Source: Panacibacter ginsenosidivorans | GTDB taxonomy: Bacteria > Bacteroidota > Bacteroidia > Chitinophagales > Chitinophagaceae | DNA length: 64,000 nucleotides | Assembly: GCF_007971225.1 (NCBI RefSeq) | Contig: NZ_CP042435.1 | Location: 1,240,001-1,304,000 of the forward strand | Direction: 5' to 3' | Part shown: positions 34,530 to 43,865 of the stretch, one piece after another | Layout of the letters: each line of letters starts with the position of its first letter | Numbering within the stretch: position 1 is the stretch's first letter | Program-made: the position numbers and the translations under genes | The notes under the pieces: generated by a model | What the model saw: the letters and a program-made list of their open reading frames with translations, nothing else | Databases searched by the model: none | Told to the model about the DNA's origin: nothing

Positions 34530-36884
34530 TTATAGTAATTTCAATTCTTTCTTATATACAACACCATTTGCTGTAACGGAAATAAAATAAATACCCGGTC
34601 TGTTTCCAATTTCAGAACGAAGTATTGTTACCGACACGTTGTTGGCCTGCTTTTGATAAACAACTCTTCCTGATTGATCTATTATACTTATGTTAGACAT
34701 AATTTTTTTGTTTTGTAAAGAAACTGTAAACCGATCTGAAGCTGGGTTGGGGTAAACAGATAATAAGGAATTTGTTGTCTTATTTGTTAATGTTTGTTTC
34801 ATAGGTCCGGCAACTTTTTCTACCTCTACCAATGCAACGATATCTTCTTCAGGCGTTACACCACCTGTATACTGTGTTTGAATAAAAAAATCGCTTGCAA
34901 ATGCGCAGGAATTCACAAAATAAGATGCAGGAATTACTTGTGAAACATACTGTTTCCATGTAGGAGAGGCTGCATTTGACTTTTGAATATTTTCTATAAC
35001 TATCGCACCTGATGCATCTTTGTATTTTAAATAAAATTTATTGCTGCCCTTATCAAGATAAGTAATAGTTATTTTAATATTTCCGGTATATCCTGACAAA
35101 AAACTATTATTAATATCGAAATACATGGCCCTTTTACCATAAACATTGGTTATTGATTTTGCAAAACGGCCATACACAGAAACAATTGTGCTTCCGTCGG
35201 ATTTTGTGAAAGGATAATTTAAATTCCACCATCCATCACACGATTTATATAAAGGCAAAAGCTCACTGATGCCATCTCCATCAAGATCGAATCTTGGTTT
35301 AATTTGTGTAATATATCTGCTGTAATTATCCGGTATTATTTCCCAACCAACATCATTTATTCTTGTAGACTTTCTGTTTGATGATGACCCACCTATAGCT
35401 GCTGACATATCGCGTATATCAGCACCTCTTTGAATAAAAGTTGCTGTTGTTGGGAATTGCGGATCAACATAATTCAGTGCATAATTAAACCGATTCATAA
35501 GTGCTGTATTGGTGGCATCTTTAAGGCAGGTTATCTGAGGGTTTGGGTCATTGTTAAACCTTACATAGTCAGAAGCGTCAAGCCCATCTCTGAGCATACA
35601 AAATGCTTTCGTGGCTGTTCCCGGATTTTTTAGCTCCGGAGCAGAATATTTATTGAAAAAGTCCATAGCAGGCCAATAGTTCTGATCATTAAGTACTGTT
35701 GGGGTAGCATTGCTCCAATCAACTCCCCAATGAAGCATATAGGCATACAACGCAAACAAATTTCTATATTGTGCATTCGGTAGACTGCCTGAAACACTTC
35801 CGTCATACCACCAATTTGCAGTATTACCAATTAATTCACCTGACAATTCGCAACGAGCTCTCATATAATCACCACTTGGGGGGAAAACTGAAGAAGGATA
35901 AAATGTGTTCAGGGTTGTATACCACCAATCGGATGTTGGTACGCCATTCAGACATTGATCAAAAGAGCATTGATCAGGGTTAACGGGGTTATTCTTTTCC
36001 TGGTTGAATTGATATATATGCCCTAAGATTGAGCTCTTGCGCCATGTATCTTTACAATTACAATCATTTACGCCTGTGCCTGCAATCCATGCATCATTAT
36101 CATTCCGTGAATTGTCTGGATTGATCAAAACTCTTATGGGGCTTAAAGAATAAGGGCTTGCTGTTATTACCTGATTTAAAGCATTGTATTCCTGGTAATA
36201 GTATTTTGTAAATTCTTTAAACAATCTGGTGAAATCATCACAGGTAAGACTTCGCAAGTTAGTATCATAGGCTTGGTAATTAATAACATCGCCTTTATAA
36301 CTTATATAATCGCCGGTACTTCCAAGGCACGCCTGAATACCAATAATTTTTTTATACGCATTTTTGATATTGTTTGAATAATTTCCAGTGGTTAAAACAT
36401 CCTGAATGTGATTTTTGAGTGCAGTTATCATATTTTTAAAATATACTTTATAGTCGGCATCATCGAAATAAGGCATATCATAACTTGTTTGGGGGATCGT
36501 ATTATAGGTAACTTTTATTTTTGACACACTCGGATCAGCAAGAATATAAGCAGGGCCATTGTCAGGGAGGTTATAAACATATACCATAACAATGATTGGC
36601 AAGGCAGCAATTGCACCATTATCAGTAGTTCTTACTTTAATTGACTGGTCCATGCTTGTAAAATCATAGTTGCCGGTAACCGGATCCATAATTTGGCTCC
36701 AGTTAATATTAAAAAGTCTTCCCCTAAGCAGATCTGGGTGTGTAGAAGGATTGGAAAAAGCCACGTCGCCAAACGCTTGCCATACGCCATATCCATTTGG
36801 ATTAATGCTTTGCGCATTTGTTTTAACTAGCAAAAATGTGCACAAAAACAAAGGAATAAATTTTACTTGCCATGTCTTTTTCAT
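34530..36884 (-). CDS. T9SS-secreted glycosidase-like protein, paralogue of 19590-22886
   Basis: 784 residues with a signal peptide ending in NAQ (about residue 24). The main domain follows the same order of motifs as the larger protein at 19590-22886: YGVWQAFGD, FNINWSQIMDP, GIQACLGSTGDYISYKG, LHWGVDWSN, CMLRDGLDASDYVRF, RINDVGWEIIPDNYSRY and VYGRFAKS. It lacks the SprB and PKD-like modules and goes from the beta-rich module straight to a type IX sorting domain (SVYPNPASDRF, ISIIDQSGRVVYQK, RPGIYFISVT) from about residue 706. It should be exported across the outer membrane. The enzyme family is not recognised. Confidence 0.75.
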   Translation of the reverse strand: MKKTWQVKFIPLFLCTFLLVKTNAQSINPNGYGVWQAFGDVAFSNPSTHPDLLRGRLFNINWSQIMDPVTGNYDFTSMDQSIKVRTTDNGAIAALPIIVMVYVYNLPDNGPAYILADPSVSKIKVTYNTIPQTSYDMPYFDDADYKVYFKNMITALKNHIQDVLTTGNYSNNIKNAYKKIIGIQACLGSTGDYISYKGDVINYQAYDTNLRSLTCDDFTRLFKEFTKYYYQEYNALNQVITASPYSLSPIRVLINPDNSRNDNDAWIAGTGVNDCNCKDTWRKSSILGHIYQFNQEKNNPVNPDQCSFDQCLNGVPTSDWWYTTLNTFYPSSVFPPSGDYMRARCELSGELIGNTANWWYDGSVSGSLPNAQYRNLFALYAYMLHWGVDWSNATPTVLNDQNYWPAMDFFNKYSAPELKNPGTATKAFCMLRDGLDASDYVRFNNDPNPQITCLKDATNTALMNRFNYALNYVDPQFPTTATFIQRGADIRDMSAAIGGSSSNRKSTRINDVGWEIIPDNYSRYITQIKPRFDLDGDGISELLPLYKSCDGWWNLNYPFTKSDGSTIVSVYGRFAKSITNVYGKRAMYFDINNSFLSGYTGNIKITITYLDKGSNKFYLKYKDASGAIVIENIQKSNAASPTWKQYVSQVIPASYFVNSCAFASDFFIQTQYTGGVTPEEDIVALVEVEKVAGPMKQTLTNKTTNSLLSVYPNPASDRFTVSLQNKKIMSNISIIDQSGRVVYQKQANNVSVTILRSEIGNRPGIYFISVTANGVVYKKELKLL

Positions 36885-37053
36885 AAATTAAGTTTTAGAG
36901 ATGGTTGATTTTTATATTTTCAATTGATGAGCTTTCAAAAATCTATTTGTAAGAGTTTAAAGGTTTGATGGGATAGTAATAATGGGAAAAGTGGGTTTCA
37001 TTTTTTCTTTGTATTTATTTTGCAAATCAAATTATTAGAGTTAAAAGAAAAAA

Positions 37054-37076
37054 AATAACCCTATTAGGGTTATTCT
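37054..37076 (-). terminator. Terminator hairpin
   Basis: AATAACCCTA pairs with TAGGGTTATT, with an A-run on the left acting as T-run on the minus strand. It lies 31 bases after the stop of the leftward gene at 37108. Confidence 0.75.
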
Positions 37077-37107
37077 TTTAGAACAGAAAAAAGTATATCG
37101 AATTATA

Positions 37108-37938
37108 CTAAAACACTTTTATTTTCTGCAGGTAGGCAACAACAGACTTAACGCTGCCAAACGCGTAGCCTGTATGTAATTTCATGAGGGATAAGATATC
37201 TTTGTTATAAGCATAAATAGTACTCTGGGTATATTTCAATTTATTTTCTGTGTGTATGTATGACTTCAATATATCCCAGTGTTGTTTTTGAAATACTTCA
37301 TGCTCATAATAGAGTTTCATTTGCTTCGCAATTTCATCCTGGAATGTTTCATGTAAAAACTCATCCTTTAAAACAGAAGCCTGTATAAGTCGGTATTCAG
37401 TTTCTTCAAGTGGAATAAACTCTCTTTCAAAATGATAAGTATTAATATGACTAATTACTTCATTACGTTCATTTACTGATAATACTTTTGTTCGTTGAAT
37501 ATACCATGCATATTCTTTCTGCCCTTTAAATCTAATAGGTAAAGTAATTTGAAAAAAAATAGACAAGATATCATTTGGTGTTGCCTCTACTTTTCCGGCA
37601 AGTTCATACGCAATTACACAATAAATCAAAAAAGGAACAAGAAATCCGGGGTGAATCAATTTCAATAGATTTTTTACATCTGTTATCCCTGCAAACGGAT
37701 ATTTACTGTCTGCGGGTATCAATGGTTTAATGCTTTCATCATCAAGAGAAATTAAGATCCTATATGCACAACTGATTGTTAAGGTATCCTGGATATTTTG
37801 TTCCTGCTGCAATATTTCAGGATAAACCTTCTTCGCTTGCTTAAGCCTTTCTTTTATAAAATTCGAAGCCGGCTGATAATATTTAAAAATAACATTTTCA
37901 AAAATTCTTTCGCTATCAGGAACATTTTTTTTGCTCAT
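37108..37938 (-). CDS. Hypothetical helical protein, possibly regulatory
   Basis: 276 residues, mainly helical, no signal peptide; the segment LLKLIHPGFLVPFLIYCVIAYEL is hydrophobic but probably buried. The C-terminal part (KQHWDILKSYIHTENKLKYTQ, YNKDILSLMKLHTGYAFGSVK) could be a helix-turn-helix region. It lies immediately upstream of, and is transcribed in the same direction as, the T9SS protein gene at 34530, 224 bases apart with a terminator between. I do not know the family; a regulator of its neighbour is only a guess. Confidence 0.55.
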   Translation of the reverse strand: MSKKNVPDSERIFENVIFKYYQPASNFIKERLKQAKKVYPEILQQEQNIQDTLTISCAYRILISLDDESIKPLIPADSKYPFAGITDVKNLLKLIHPGFLVPFLIYCVIAYELAGKVEATPNDILSIFFQITLPIRFKGQKEYAWYIQRTKVLSVNERNEVISHINTYHFEREFIPLEETEYRLIQASVLKDEFLHETFQDEIAKQMKLYYEHEVFQKQHWDILKSYIHTENKLKYTQSTIYAYNKDILSLMKLHTGYAFGSVKSVVAYLQKIKVF

Positions 37939-38380
37939 TATTGAAGATTTAAATATTATTTGTAATAATGTTTTTAGGAACAGTTAGCATTAGAGTTTTT
38001 AGAATTAATGGTTGCAATTACAAAATTATTTTAGCCTAATAATTTAAGAAGTTGAATCGTATTTAGAGTAGTTTTAAAATTATGATAATCCGGCTAATTT
38101 AAATTGATTCATGCTTTACGGATAATTTAAGTATTCTAAAGTTGAAAAATATTCCTTTGTACAAGAGTGCGACGCAACAGTTGACGCCACCTGCATTACA
38201 GCTCACTACACAAATATAAAATCTCCTACTTTGGGCTAAAGCAGCTATATTTGCAGTTCTTAATGTTATTGCTCTCTCCGTTTTTATACCACACAAATCC
38301 AGTGATGGCTTAACGTAAGGCAGGTAAAGTATCATCCGTTTTGATAGCCTTGCCACATTTTTTAATCAAATTTTTTATAC
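37939..38380. other. Divergent intergenic region
   Basis: No gene is seen. One repeat copy at 38159-38178, and a TATATTTG element at 38246-38253 about 130 bases before the helicase start, which would leave a long leader. Confidence 0.5.
38159..38178 (-). repeat. Dispersed intergenic repeat, perfect reverse copy
   Basis: Exact GTACAAGAGTGCGACGCAAC. With the forward copy at 40027 it flanks the helicase gene and a small membrane protein gene. Confidence 0.9.
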
Positions 38381-39634
38381 GTGTCATTTAACAATTTACA
38401 GCTAATAGAGCCTGTATTAAAGGCTTTAAGCATTGAAGGTTATACAAAACCTACACCCATCCAGGAAAAATCTATTCCAGCTATTTTACAAAACAAAGAC
38501 CTGCTTGGTTGTGCCCAAACAGGCACCGGTAAAACAGCAGCTTTTGCAATACCGATATTACAATTGATGCATCAGCAACAGCAGGCATCACCACAAGGTC
38601 AGCGAAAAATAAAAGCCTTAATTCTTACGCCCACTCGTGAACTGGCAATACAGATCGAAGAAAGTTTTAAGTCGTATGGAAAGTTTCTCAACCTGAAACA
38701 TCTTGTTATGTTTGGCGGTGTTTCACAATTTAACCAGGTAAATGCATTGCGTCGCGGTGTAGATATTTTAGTAGCAACACCGGGCCGTTTACTTGATCTG
38801 CTTAACCAGCGTCATCTTACGCTTAACGATATAAAGTTCTTCGTACTTGATGAAGCAGACCGTATGCTTGATATGGGTTTTGTGCACGATGTAAAACGCA
38901 TCATTGCCAAACTTCCTGCAAAAAGGCAAACATTATTTTTCTCTGCAACGATGCCACAGGAAATTCAGCAACTGGCAAATGTTTTACTGACCAATCCTGT
39001 TAAAGTAGAGGTAACACCAGTTTCATCTACCGTTGATATTATTCAGCAATCCATTTATTTTGTAGAGAAGCAGGATAAACAATCATTGCTGCAGCATTTG
39101 CTCAGCGATAGAAAGATCGGGACTGCATTGGTTTTTACACAAACCAAACATGGTGCTGACCGTATTGCCAAAAACCTGAACAGGGCAGGCATTTTTACAG
39201 AAGCTATTCATGGCAATAAATCTCAGAATGCACGGCAAACTGCATTGGAAAATTTTAAGAACAGGAGAACAAGAGTACTTGTTGCAACCGATATTGCTGC
39301 AAGAGGAATTGATATAGATGAACTGGCGCATGTAATTAATTTTGATCTTCCCAATGTGCCGGAAACTTATGTACATCGTATTGGAAGAACAGGCAGGGCA
39401 GGTGCCAGTGGTACAGCTTTTTCTTTTTGCGACAGGGAAGAAAAATTATTGTTACGCGACATACAAAAGCTCATTAATAAAACAATACCAGTTGTTAACG
39501 AGCACCCTTACCACAGCACTTCATTTAGCAATGCAGTGCCGCAGCAGGTTAACAGTCGTCAGCCATCTTATAATAGCAATAAGAACGCCAGACCGGCTAA
39601 AAGGTATGGCAGGCCTTCGTTGCAGCGTGCATAA
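38381..39634 (+). CDS. rhlE: DEAD-box RNA helicase, RhlE type
   Basis: 417 residues with all helicase motifs in order: Q motif KPTPIQ, Walker [19 protein letters not shown] and TPGRLLDL, the DEAD box [16 protein letters not shown], and in the second lobe [22 protein letters not shown] and HRIGRTGR. The tail is basic and low in structure ([10 protein letters not shown]), as in RhlE proteins that help ribosome assembly and RNA turnover. The start is GTG 38381: it gives the MSFNNLQL opening usual for the family. The leader is long, which is common for cold-induced helicases, and a strong terminator follows. Confidence 0.95.
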   Translation: MSFNNLQLIEPVLKALSIEGYTKPTPIQEKSIPAILQNKDLLGCAQTGTGKTAAFAIPILQLMHQQQQASPQGQRKIKALILTPTRELAIQIEESFKSYGKFLNLKHLVMFGGVSQFNQVNALRRGVDILVATPGRLLDLLNQRHLTLNDIKFFVLDEADRMLDMGFVHDVKRIIAKLPAKRQTLFFSATMPQEIQQLANVLLTNPVKVEVTPVSSTVDIIQQSIYFVEKQDKQSLLQHLLSDRKIGTALVFTQTKHGADRIAKNLNRAGIFTEAIHGNKSQNARQTALENFKNRRTRVLVATDIAARGIDIDELAHVINFDLPNVPETYVHRIGRTGRAGASGTAFSFCDREEKLLLRDIQKLINKTIPVVNEHPYHSTSFSNAVPQQVNSRQPSYNSNKNARPAKRYGRPSLQRA

Positions 39635-39660
39635 AAATAAAATTGATCCTTAAAACAAAA

Positions 39661-39692
39661 TCGTGCAGTTTTCCGCTGCACGAATTTTTTTT
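39661..39692 (+). terminator. Rho-independent terminator of rhlE
   Basis: TCGTGCAG pairs with CTGCACGA around TTTTCCG, followed by eight T. Confidence 0.9.
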
Positions 39693-39713
39693 GAGCACAA
39701 TTATAGTCAGATC

Positions 39714-39911
39714 TTATTTAAAATAAGATTGAGGAATGATCTTCCACATATCATGAGATAAATGCCCGGTCAATAATTCGTATATCAGGTAAATGGGCCA
39801 GAATATAAAATGAATGATCAGCAAAATAATGGAATGATTATAATACCAGCTTACCATCAACGAATAAATTCCCAGAATACTGTAGAGAATACCTTTACCC
39901 TTGTTGTCCAT
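39714..39911 (-). CDS. Small membrane protein
   Basis: 65 residues with two likely membrane helices (GILYSILGIYSLMVSWYY and IILLIIHFIFWPIYLIYELL) and short polar ends. The ATG and composition are normal, and it faces rhlE across the terminator. No family recognised; small proteins of this kind are common in the phylum. Confidence 0.55.
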   Translation of the reverse strand: MDNKGKGILYSILGIYSLMVSWYYNHSIILLIIHFIFWPIYLIYELLTGHLSHDMWKIIPQSYFK

Positions 39912-40026
39912 AGTAATTTATTTTATCGCGCATATCTTAAAAAATAACCATGCTACATAAGCATGTGTGCATTGAATATAGGTAAAATATTTTTGTACCC
40001 GGCTATTGCAATGCTATTGAACTTTT

Positions 40027-40046
40027 GTTGCGTCGCACACTTGTAC
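40027..40046 (+). repeat. Dispersed intergenic repeat, forward copy
   Basis: GTTGCGTCGCACACTTGTAC, one mismatch; tail begins TTGTACCCGGC near 39992. Confidence 0.88.
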
Positions 40047-40130
40047 ATTAGTGTGAAAGATAGGCAAATGATTACAACGAATAAAAATATTGATAAAAGA
40101 TATATTACATTTGGCCAATAGACTAAACTC

Positions 40131-40568
40131 ATGAATTATCTTAAAAAATACAGTTGCTTAATTATTGCTTTTATTATTTTCAGCAACCTGTTGCATGCAC
40201 AGCAAAAAGTGAACTTTCTTACACAGGGTAATCTCCGTACTGTATTTGAACTTGCCAAAGCACAAAACAAAAAAGTTTTTTTGGAAGTGTATGCACCGGA
40301 CTGCCATGTATGTCAAACGTTCGAACCCACTTTTGCCAACGCAAAAGTTGCCAAATATTACAACGATCATTTTATCAGTTACAGACTTGATGCTAATAGT
40401 GTGGAAACACAGGCCTTTGTACAAAAACAAAAACTGAACATTGCATCCACACCCACCTTTCTTTTTTATAATACTGATGTAAAAGTTATTTACCAGGTTA
40501 CTTTAACCGAGAAACAAAATACACCCGAAATAGTATTGCAGGAAGCTGCTAAAGCGGTGGCTAAATAA
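40131..40568 (+). CDS. Periplasmic thioredoxin-like protein
   Basis: 145 residues. The signal peptide ends in LHAQ (residue 24). The thioredoxin fold is clear: KKVFLEVYAPDCHVCQTFEP with active-site CHVC (Cys58, Cys61), and ASTPTFLFYNTD with the cis-Pro TP. It belongs with thioredoxin_7-like small thiol proteins and probably reduces or isomerises disulfides in the periplasm. TACATTTG at 40106-40113 is a possible -7 element. It is convergent with the next gene, with two bases between stops. Confidence 0.88.
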   Translation: MNYLKKYSCLIIAFIIFSNLLHAQQKVNFLTQGNLRTVFELAKAQNKKVFLEVYAPDCHVCQTFEPTFANAKVAKYYNDHFISYRLDANSVETQAFVQKQKLNIASTPTFLFYNTDVKVIYQVTLTEKQNTPEIVLQEAAKAVAK

Positions 40569-40570
40569 TA

Positions 40571-41803
40571 TCAGTTATTTTTTGAAGGCATATAATCATA
40601 CGGTAATAAAGAAGATATCTTTTCCCACCATCCCCAGAAACCTTCCATCTCCATATCAGTTACGTTATAGTAATAACCATTTGAAGTTACATATACAGGC
40701 ACCTGGTTTATAAGAGAAATAATGGACGACACAGGTTGTTTGGTGGAGCCCTGTGGTATTATAGCTGCATATTCCTGTGGAATGGTTCTTTGCGGAAAAC
40801 GAACAATAAGATATTGCTTAAAGTCAAGTGCAGCAGTTATACTATCCGCGCCATAAGCAATATCTTCTCCTTTTAATAAACCTGGGTGTATAATTTCAAT
40901 AGGGTCTTTTTGCGCCATTACCTTTTTATAATGATCAAGGCTGTCTGGTTGAAGTGTTGATTCAAAGCTTACAACAAAATTCTTATGCCGCACAGTATCG
41001 TAATAAAATTTTTCTTTAGCCTGTAGTCGTTGCTTTTCAAGGTTTGGAATACGTTCCAGTAATAAAAGCTGGTAGCCATCTTCTGTAAGCCTGTTCCTGT
41101 AAAGCGATCGCATAAAACGCATACTCGAAACTTCGTATGCATCCGCTCTTGCCTTTTCCCATTTTTTCTTTTTACTTGCTCCACCCTGCATTTCAATGAA
41201 TAGAGGATAGCCTGCAAAAAAAAGCGACTTTCTTTCAAAATCATAAACAAAATTCTCCAGCTGGTATTGAATGGTGTAGCCCAATGCTTTGTTCTCTATC
41301 AATATTGGTTCTGTTGCATCAACATTCAATTCATCATCTTTTTTTGAATAGCTGAATTTAAGTACGTCTTTATTTTTCAAAACACATTGTTGTGCTAATG
41401 CGGAAGTGCCAATAAAATTTTCTATGAAAAAACTGCCCCATTTTTGCCAGCCATCTTTTTGATAATTGCGAACGATCACTTCTTTTAATTCTGCCACTTT
41501 TTGTTTGATGTTTATCGCCAAACCTTCTTTCGATGCATTTAGTGATATTGAATTGCTGTATGTTTCATAGCCCACATAAGAAACAATAAGATCATAGTTA
41601 CCTTGCCTTATGCCTGTAATTTCAAATACACCGGCACTGTTGCTTACGCTGCCATAAGAAGTATTGCTCAGAAATACACTTGCACCCGCAACAGGCTTGC
41701 CGGACGCTGCATCTAAAACTTTTCCTTTCAACAAAAGTGTTTGACTATAAACAGTTGATGTTATAAGAATACAGGCAATTACGCAACAGCATATTTTTTG
41801 CAT
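40571..41803 (-). CDS. Exported protein with carboxypeptidase-regulatory-like domain
   Basis: 410 residues. After a signal peptide (ending in VYSQ) comes a CarboxypepD_reg-like beta-sandwich: LKGKVLDAASGKPVAGASVFL, AGVFEITGIRQGNYDLIVSYVGYE. In Bacteroidota this domain opens TonB-dependent receptors, but no plug or barrel follows; instead there is a large domain (KDVLKFSYSKKDDELNVDAT, LENFVYDFERKSLFFAGYPLF) seen in stand-alone envelope proteins of unknown role. It is alone, convergent with the thioredoxin-like gene. Confidence 0.78.
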   Translation of the reverse strand: MQKICCCVIACILITSTVYSQTLLLKGKVLDAASGKPVAGASVFLSNTSYGSVSNSAGVFEITGIRQGNYDLIVSYVGYETYSNSISLNASKEGLAINIKQKVAELKEVIVRNYQKDGWQKWGSFFIENFIGTSALAQQCVLKNKDVLKFSYSKKDDELNVDATEPILIENKALGYTIQYQLENFVYDFERKSLFFAGYPLFIEMQGGASKKKKWEKARADAYEVSSMRFMRSLYRNRLTEDGYQLLLLERIPNLEKQRLQAKEKFYYDTVRHKNFVVSFESTLQPDSLDHYKKVMAQKDPIEIIHPGLLKGEDIAYGADSITAALDFKQYLIVRFPQRTIPQEYAAIIPQGSTKQPVSSIISLINQVPVYVTSNGYYYNVTDMEMEGFWGWWEKISSLLPYDYMPSKNN

Positions 41804-41898
41804 GCTGCAATATAGAAATTTATAACTAAAAAATTAGTTACTACTTATTTTTAGAAATATTTTTTGGGGCCATGCGGTTGCTCGGGCATTAAACTTCT

Positions 41899-41918
41899 GT
41901 TGCGTCGCACACTTGTAC
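41899..41918 (+). repeat. Dispersed intergenic repeat, forward copy
   Basis: GTTGCGTCGCACACTTGTAC, one mismatch. Pairs with 42462-42481 to bracket the nuclear-transport-factor-2-like gene. Confidence 0.88.
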
Positions 41919-41938
41919 AGAATAATATACTGCAACTT

Positions 41939-42403
41939 TTATTGCTCCTCTCCTTTTGGGATTGAGCCATTATACAAACGCCATTTCCACTCATCATTTC
42001 TTTTTACAAAAATTGCAGTAAACCTGTAAGGTGTTACGATTATACCACCGTTGTTATCCGTAACAGTCATATTGCCGTCTGTAAATGCCCATGCAGTATT
42101 CTCATTATAAGAAATGTCAATTCTTTTCATGTCCCATGAAAAACTGTATTGGGCAAAAAGAAAACTCATAAATTCTTTTACTGAGGCCGGGCCTTTAAAA
42201 ATCTCACCACTGTCAGAACCAACAACCATAATATCTTCAGCTTTATCAAACATATTCATGATAGCAATGGTGTCTCTTCGTTTTGCAGCATTATTCCATA
42301 GTTGTAAACTTGTTCTGATCTCCTTTTCAGTACCGGCTTTTTGAGCATAACTGTTAGTGCATAATATTATAGTGACTGTGGTAAGTAAAAAAGCTTTTCT
42401 CAT
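41939..42403 (-). CDS. Secreted SnoaL/DUF4440-like protein
   Basis: 154 residues from ATG 42403. The signal peptide ends NSYAQ. The rest fits the nuclear-transport-factor-2-like cone fold of SnoaL/DUF4440 proteins: IRTSLQLWNNAAKRRDTIAIM, FKGPASVKEFMSFL, AWAFTDGNMTV and PYRFTAIFVKRNDEWKWRL. Such proteins bind or turn over small molecules, often without a known substrate. A longer frame to 42478 crosses the adjacent repeat copy and is rejected. The gene is tightly bracketed by an inverted repeat pair, 583 bp in all. Confidence 0.82.
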   Translation of the reverse strand: MRKAFLLTTVTIILCTNSYAQKAGTEKEIRTSLQLWNNAAKRRDTIAIMNMFDKAEDIMVVGSDSGEIFKGPASVKEFMSFLFAQYSFSWDMKRIDISYNENTAWAFTDGNMTVTDNNGGIIVTPYRFTAIFVKRNDEWKWRLYNGSIPKGEEQ

Positions 42404-42461
42404 AATGTGATTATTTAAGATTGAATATAAATGTTTTACATTGTTCAGTAAAGAAAAGAAC

Positions 42462-42481
42462 GTACAAGTGAGTGACACAAC
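42462..42481 (-). repeat. Dispersed intergenic repeat, subtype B, perfect reverse copy
   Basis: Exact GTACAAGTGAGTGACACAAC; tail to about 42520. Confidence 0.88.
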
Positions 42482-42650
42482 AGAAGCGCAATAGCCTGAT
42501 ATAGCTGACCACCAAAGTTTTTTATTTCACTGCCTGAACCGGGCTTTTGCATTTACGATTCTGTTTGCTTAACTTCAGGTCTTACATTATTAATACGGCA
42601 AACCAAAACAACCAGCATGCAGGATCAATACCTGCTTACAAATCATCTTT

Positions 42651-43865
42651 ATGGAAACAAGTACCCCCGTTATATCAGCCAGCACCATAACAACAAAGAC
42701 AAAACGTATTGAATCTATTGATCTGTTGCGAGGAACGATCATGATCATAATGGCCATCGATCACATTCGTGATTATTTTCATGCAGACGCTGGTTTGTAT
42801 GCACCTACTGATCTTTCTAAAACAAATGTGCTGTTATTCTTCACCAGGTGGATTACTCATTTTTGCGCACCGCTTTTCATGGTATTAAGCGGCATATCTG
42901 CCTTTATTGTGGGTGAGAAAAAAGGAAAAAAGTATCTTTCTAAATTTTTATTTACACGTGGTTTATGGCTGATCTTTTTAGAATTTACTTTTATAGGTTT
43001 TGCCTGGTATTTCGATGTGCATTTTACGGTTATTGATTTCATTGTTATATGGGCGCTTGGTATAAGCATGCTGTTTTTATCGGCTATTATTTACCTGCCT
43101 TTCTCAGCGATACTGTTGATAGGTCTTGTCATGGTGTTTGGACATAACCTGCTTGATGGCATACATGTACCTGGTGATGGCGCCCCATCATTTTTATGGG
43201 CCATGTTGCATGAGCAACAAATTTTCTTTTATGGAGGTCATACCTATTTTGTAGGTTATCCCATTATTCCATGGATAGGCGTTATGGCATTGGGCTATTG
43301 CATTGGCAGACTATACAGTAAAGATTTTGATGCAGATAAAAGAAAAAAAATATTGAAGCAACTGGGTGCAGGTGCGCTTGCTTTATTTGTTGCACTGCGC
43401 TTCTCGAATATGTATGGAGATCCATCTCCCTGGAGTGAGCAGTCAACTACCGTTTTCACATTGCTTTCATTTATAAACGTAACTAAATATCCGCCATCAC
43501 TATTATACCTGCTTGTTACCATAGGGCCGGCATTATTGTTTCTTGCCTATAGTGAAAATGTAACAAGCTGGTTCAGTAAACAAATAAAAATGATTGGCCG
43601 TGTAGCAATGTTTTATTACATCGTGCATCTTTACCTCATTCATTTGCTGGCAATGGCAGCAACTTATTTATGTGGTTTCAAATGGAGTGATATGATACTT
43701 ACCACATGGATAAATTTTGACCCCAAATTAAAAGGTTATGGTTTTTCATTAGGCGTTGTTTATTTAGTTTGGATACTTGTTATTGTTATACTCTATTTCC
43801 TGTGCAAAAAATATGACAGGTATAAAAGAAACCATCCGCAGTATTGGTGGCTGAGTTATTTGTAG
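42651..43865 (+). CDS. DUF1624/heparan-alpha-glucosaminide N-acetyltransferase-like membrane protein
   Basis: 404 residues with about ten membrane helices. The opening RIESIDLLRGTIMIIMAIDH is the mark of this acyltransferase-like family, with the conserved His in DHIRDYF and a second motif FTRWITHFCAPLFMVLSG. In animals the related lysosomal enzyme acetylates terminal glucosamine from cytosolic acetyl-CoA; bacterial members may acylate envelope sugars. The C-terminal end is basic and cytosolic. It stands alone. Family secure, substrate unknown. Confidence 0.87.
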   Translation: METSTPVISASTITTKTKRIESIDLLRGTIMIIMAIDHIRDYFHADAGLYAPTDLSKTNVLLFFTRWITHFCAPLFMVLSGISAFIVGEKKGKKYLSKFLFTRGLWLIFLEFTFIGFAWYFDVHFTVIDFIVIWALGISMLFLSAIIYLPFSAILLIGLVMVFGHNLLDGIHVPGDGAPSFLWAMLHEQQIFFYGGHTYFVGYPIIPWIGVMALGYCIGRLYSKDFDADKRKKILKQLGAGALALFVALRFSNMYGDPSPWSEQSTTVFTLLSFINVTKYPPSLLYLLVTIGPALLFLAYSENVTSWFSKQIKMIGRVAMFYYIVHLYLIHLLAMAATYLCGFKWSDMILTTWINFDPKLKGYGFSLGVVYLVWILVIVILYFLCKKYDRYKRNHPQYWWLSYL

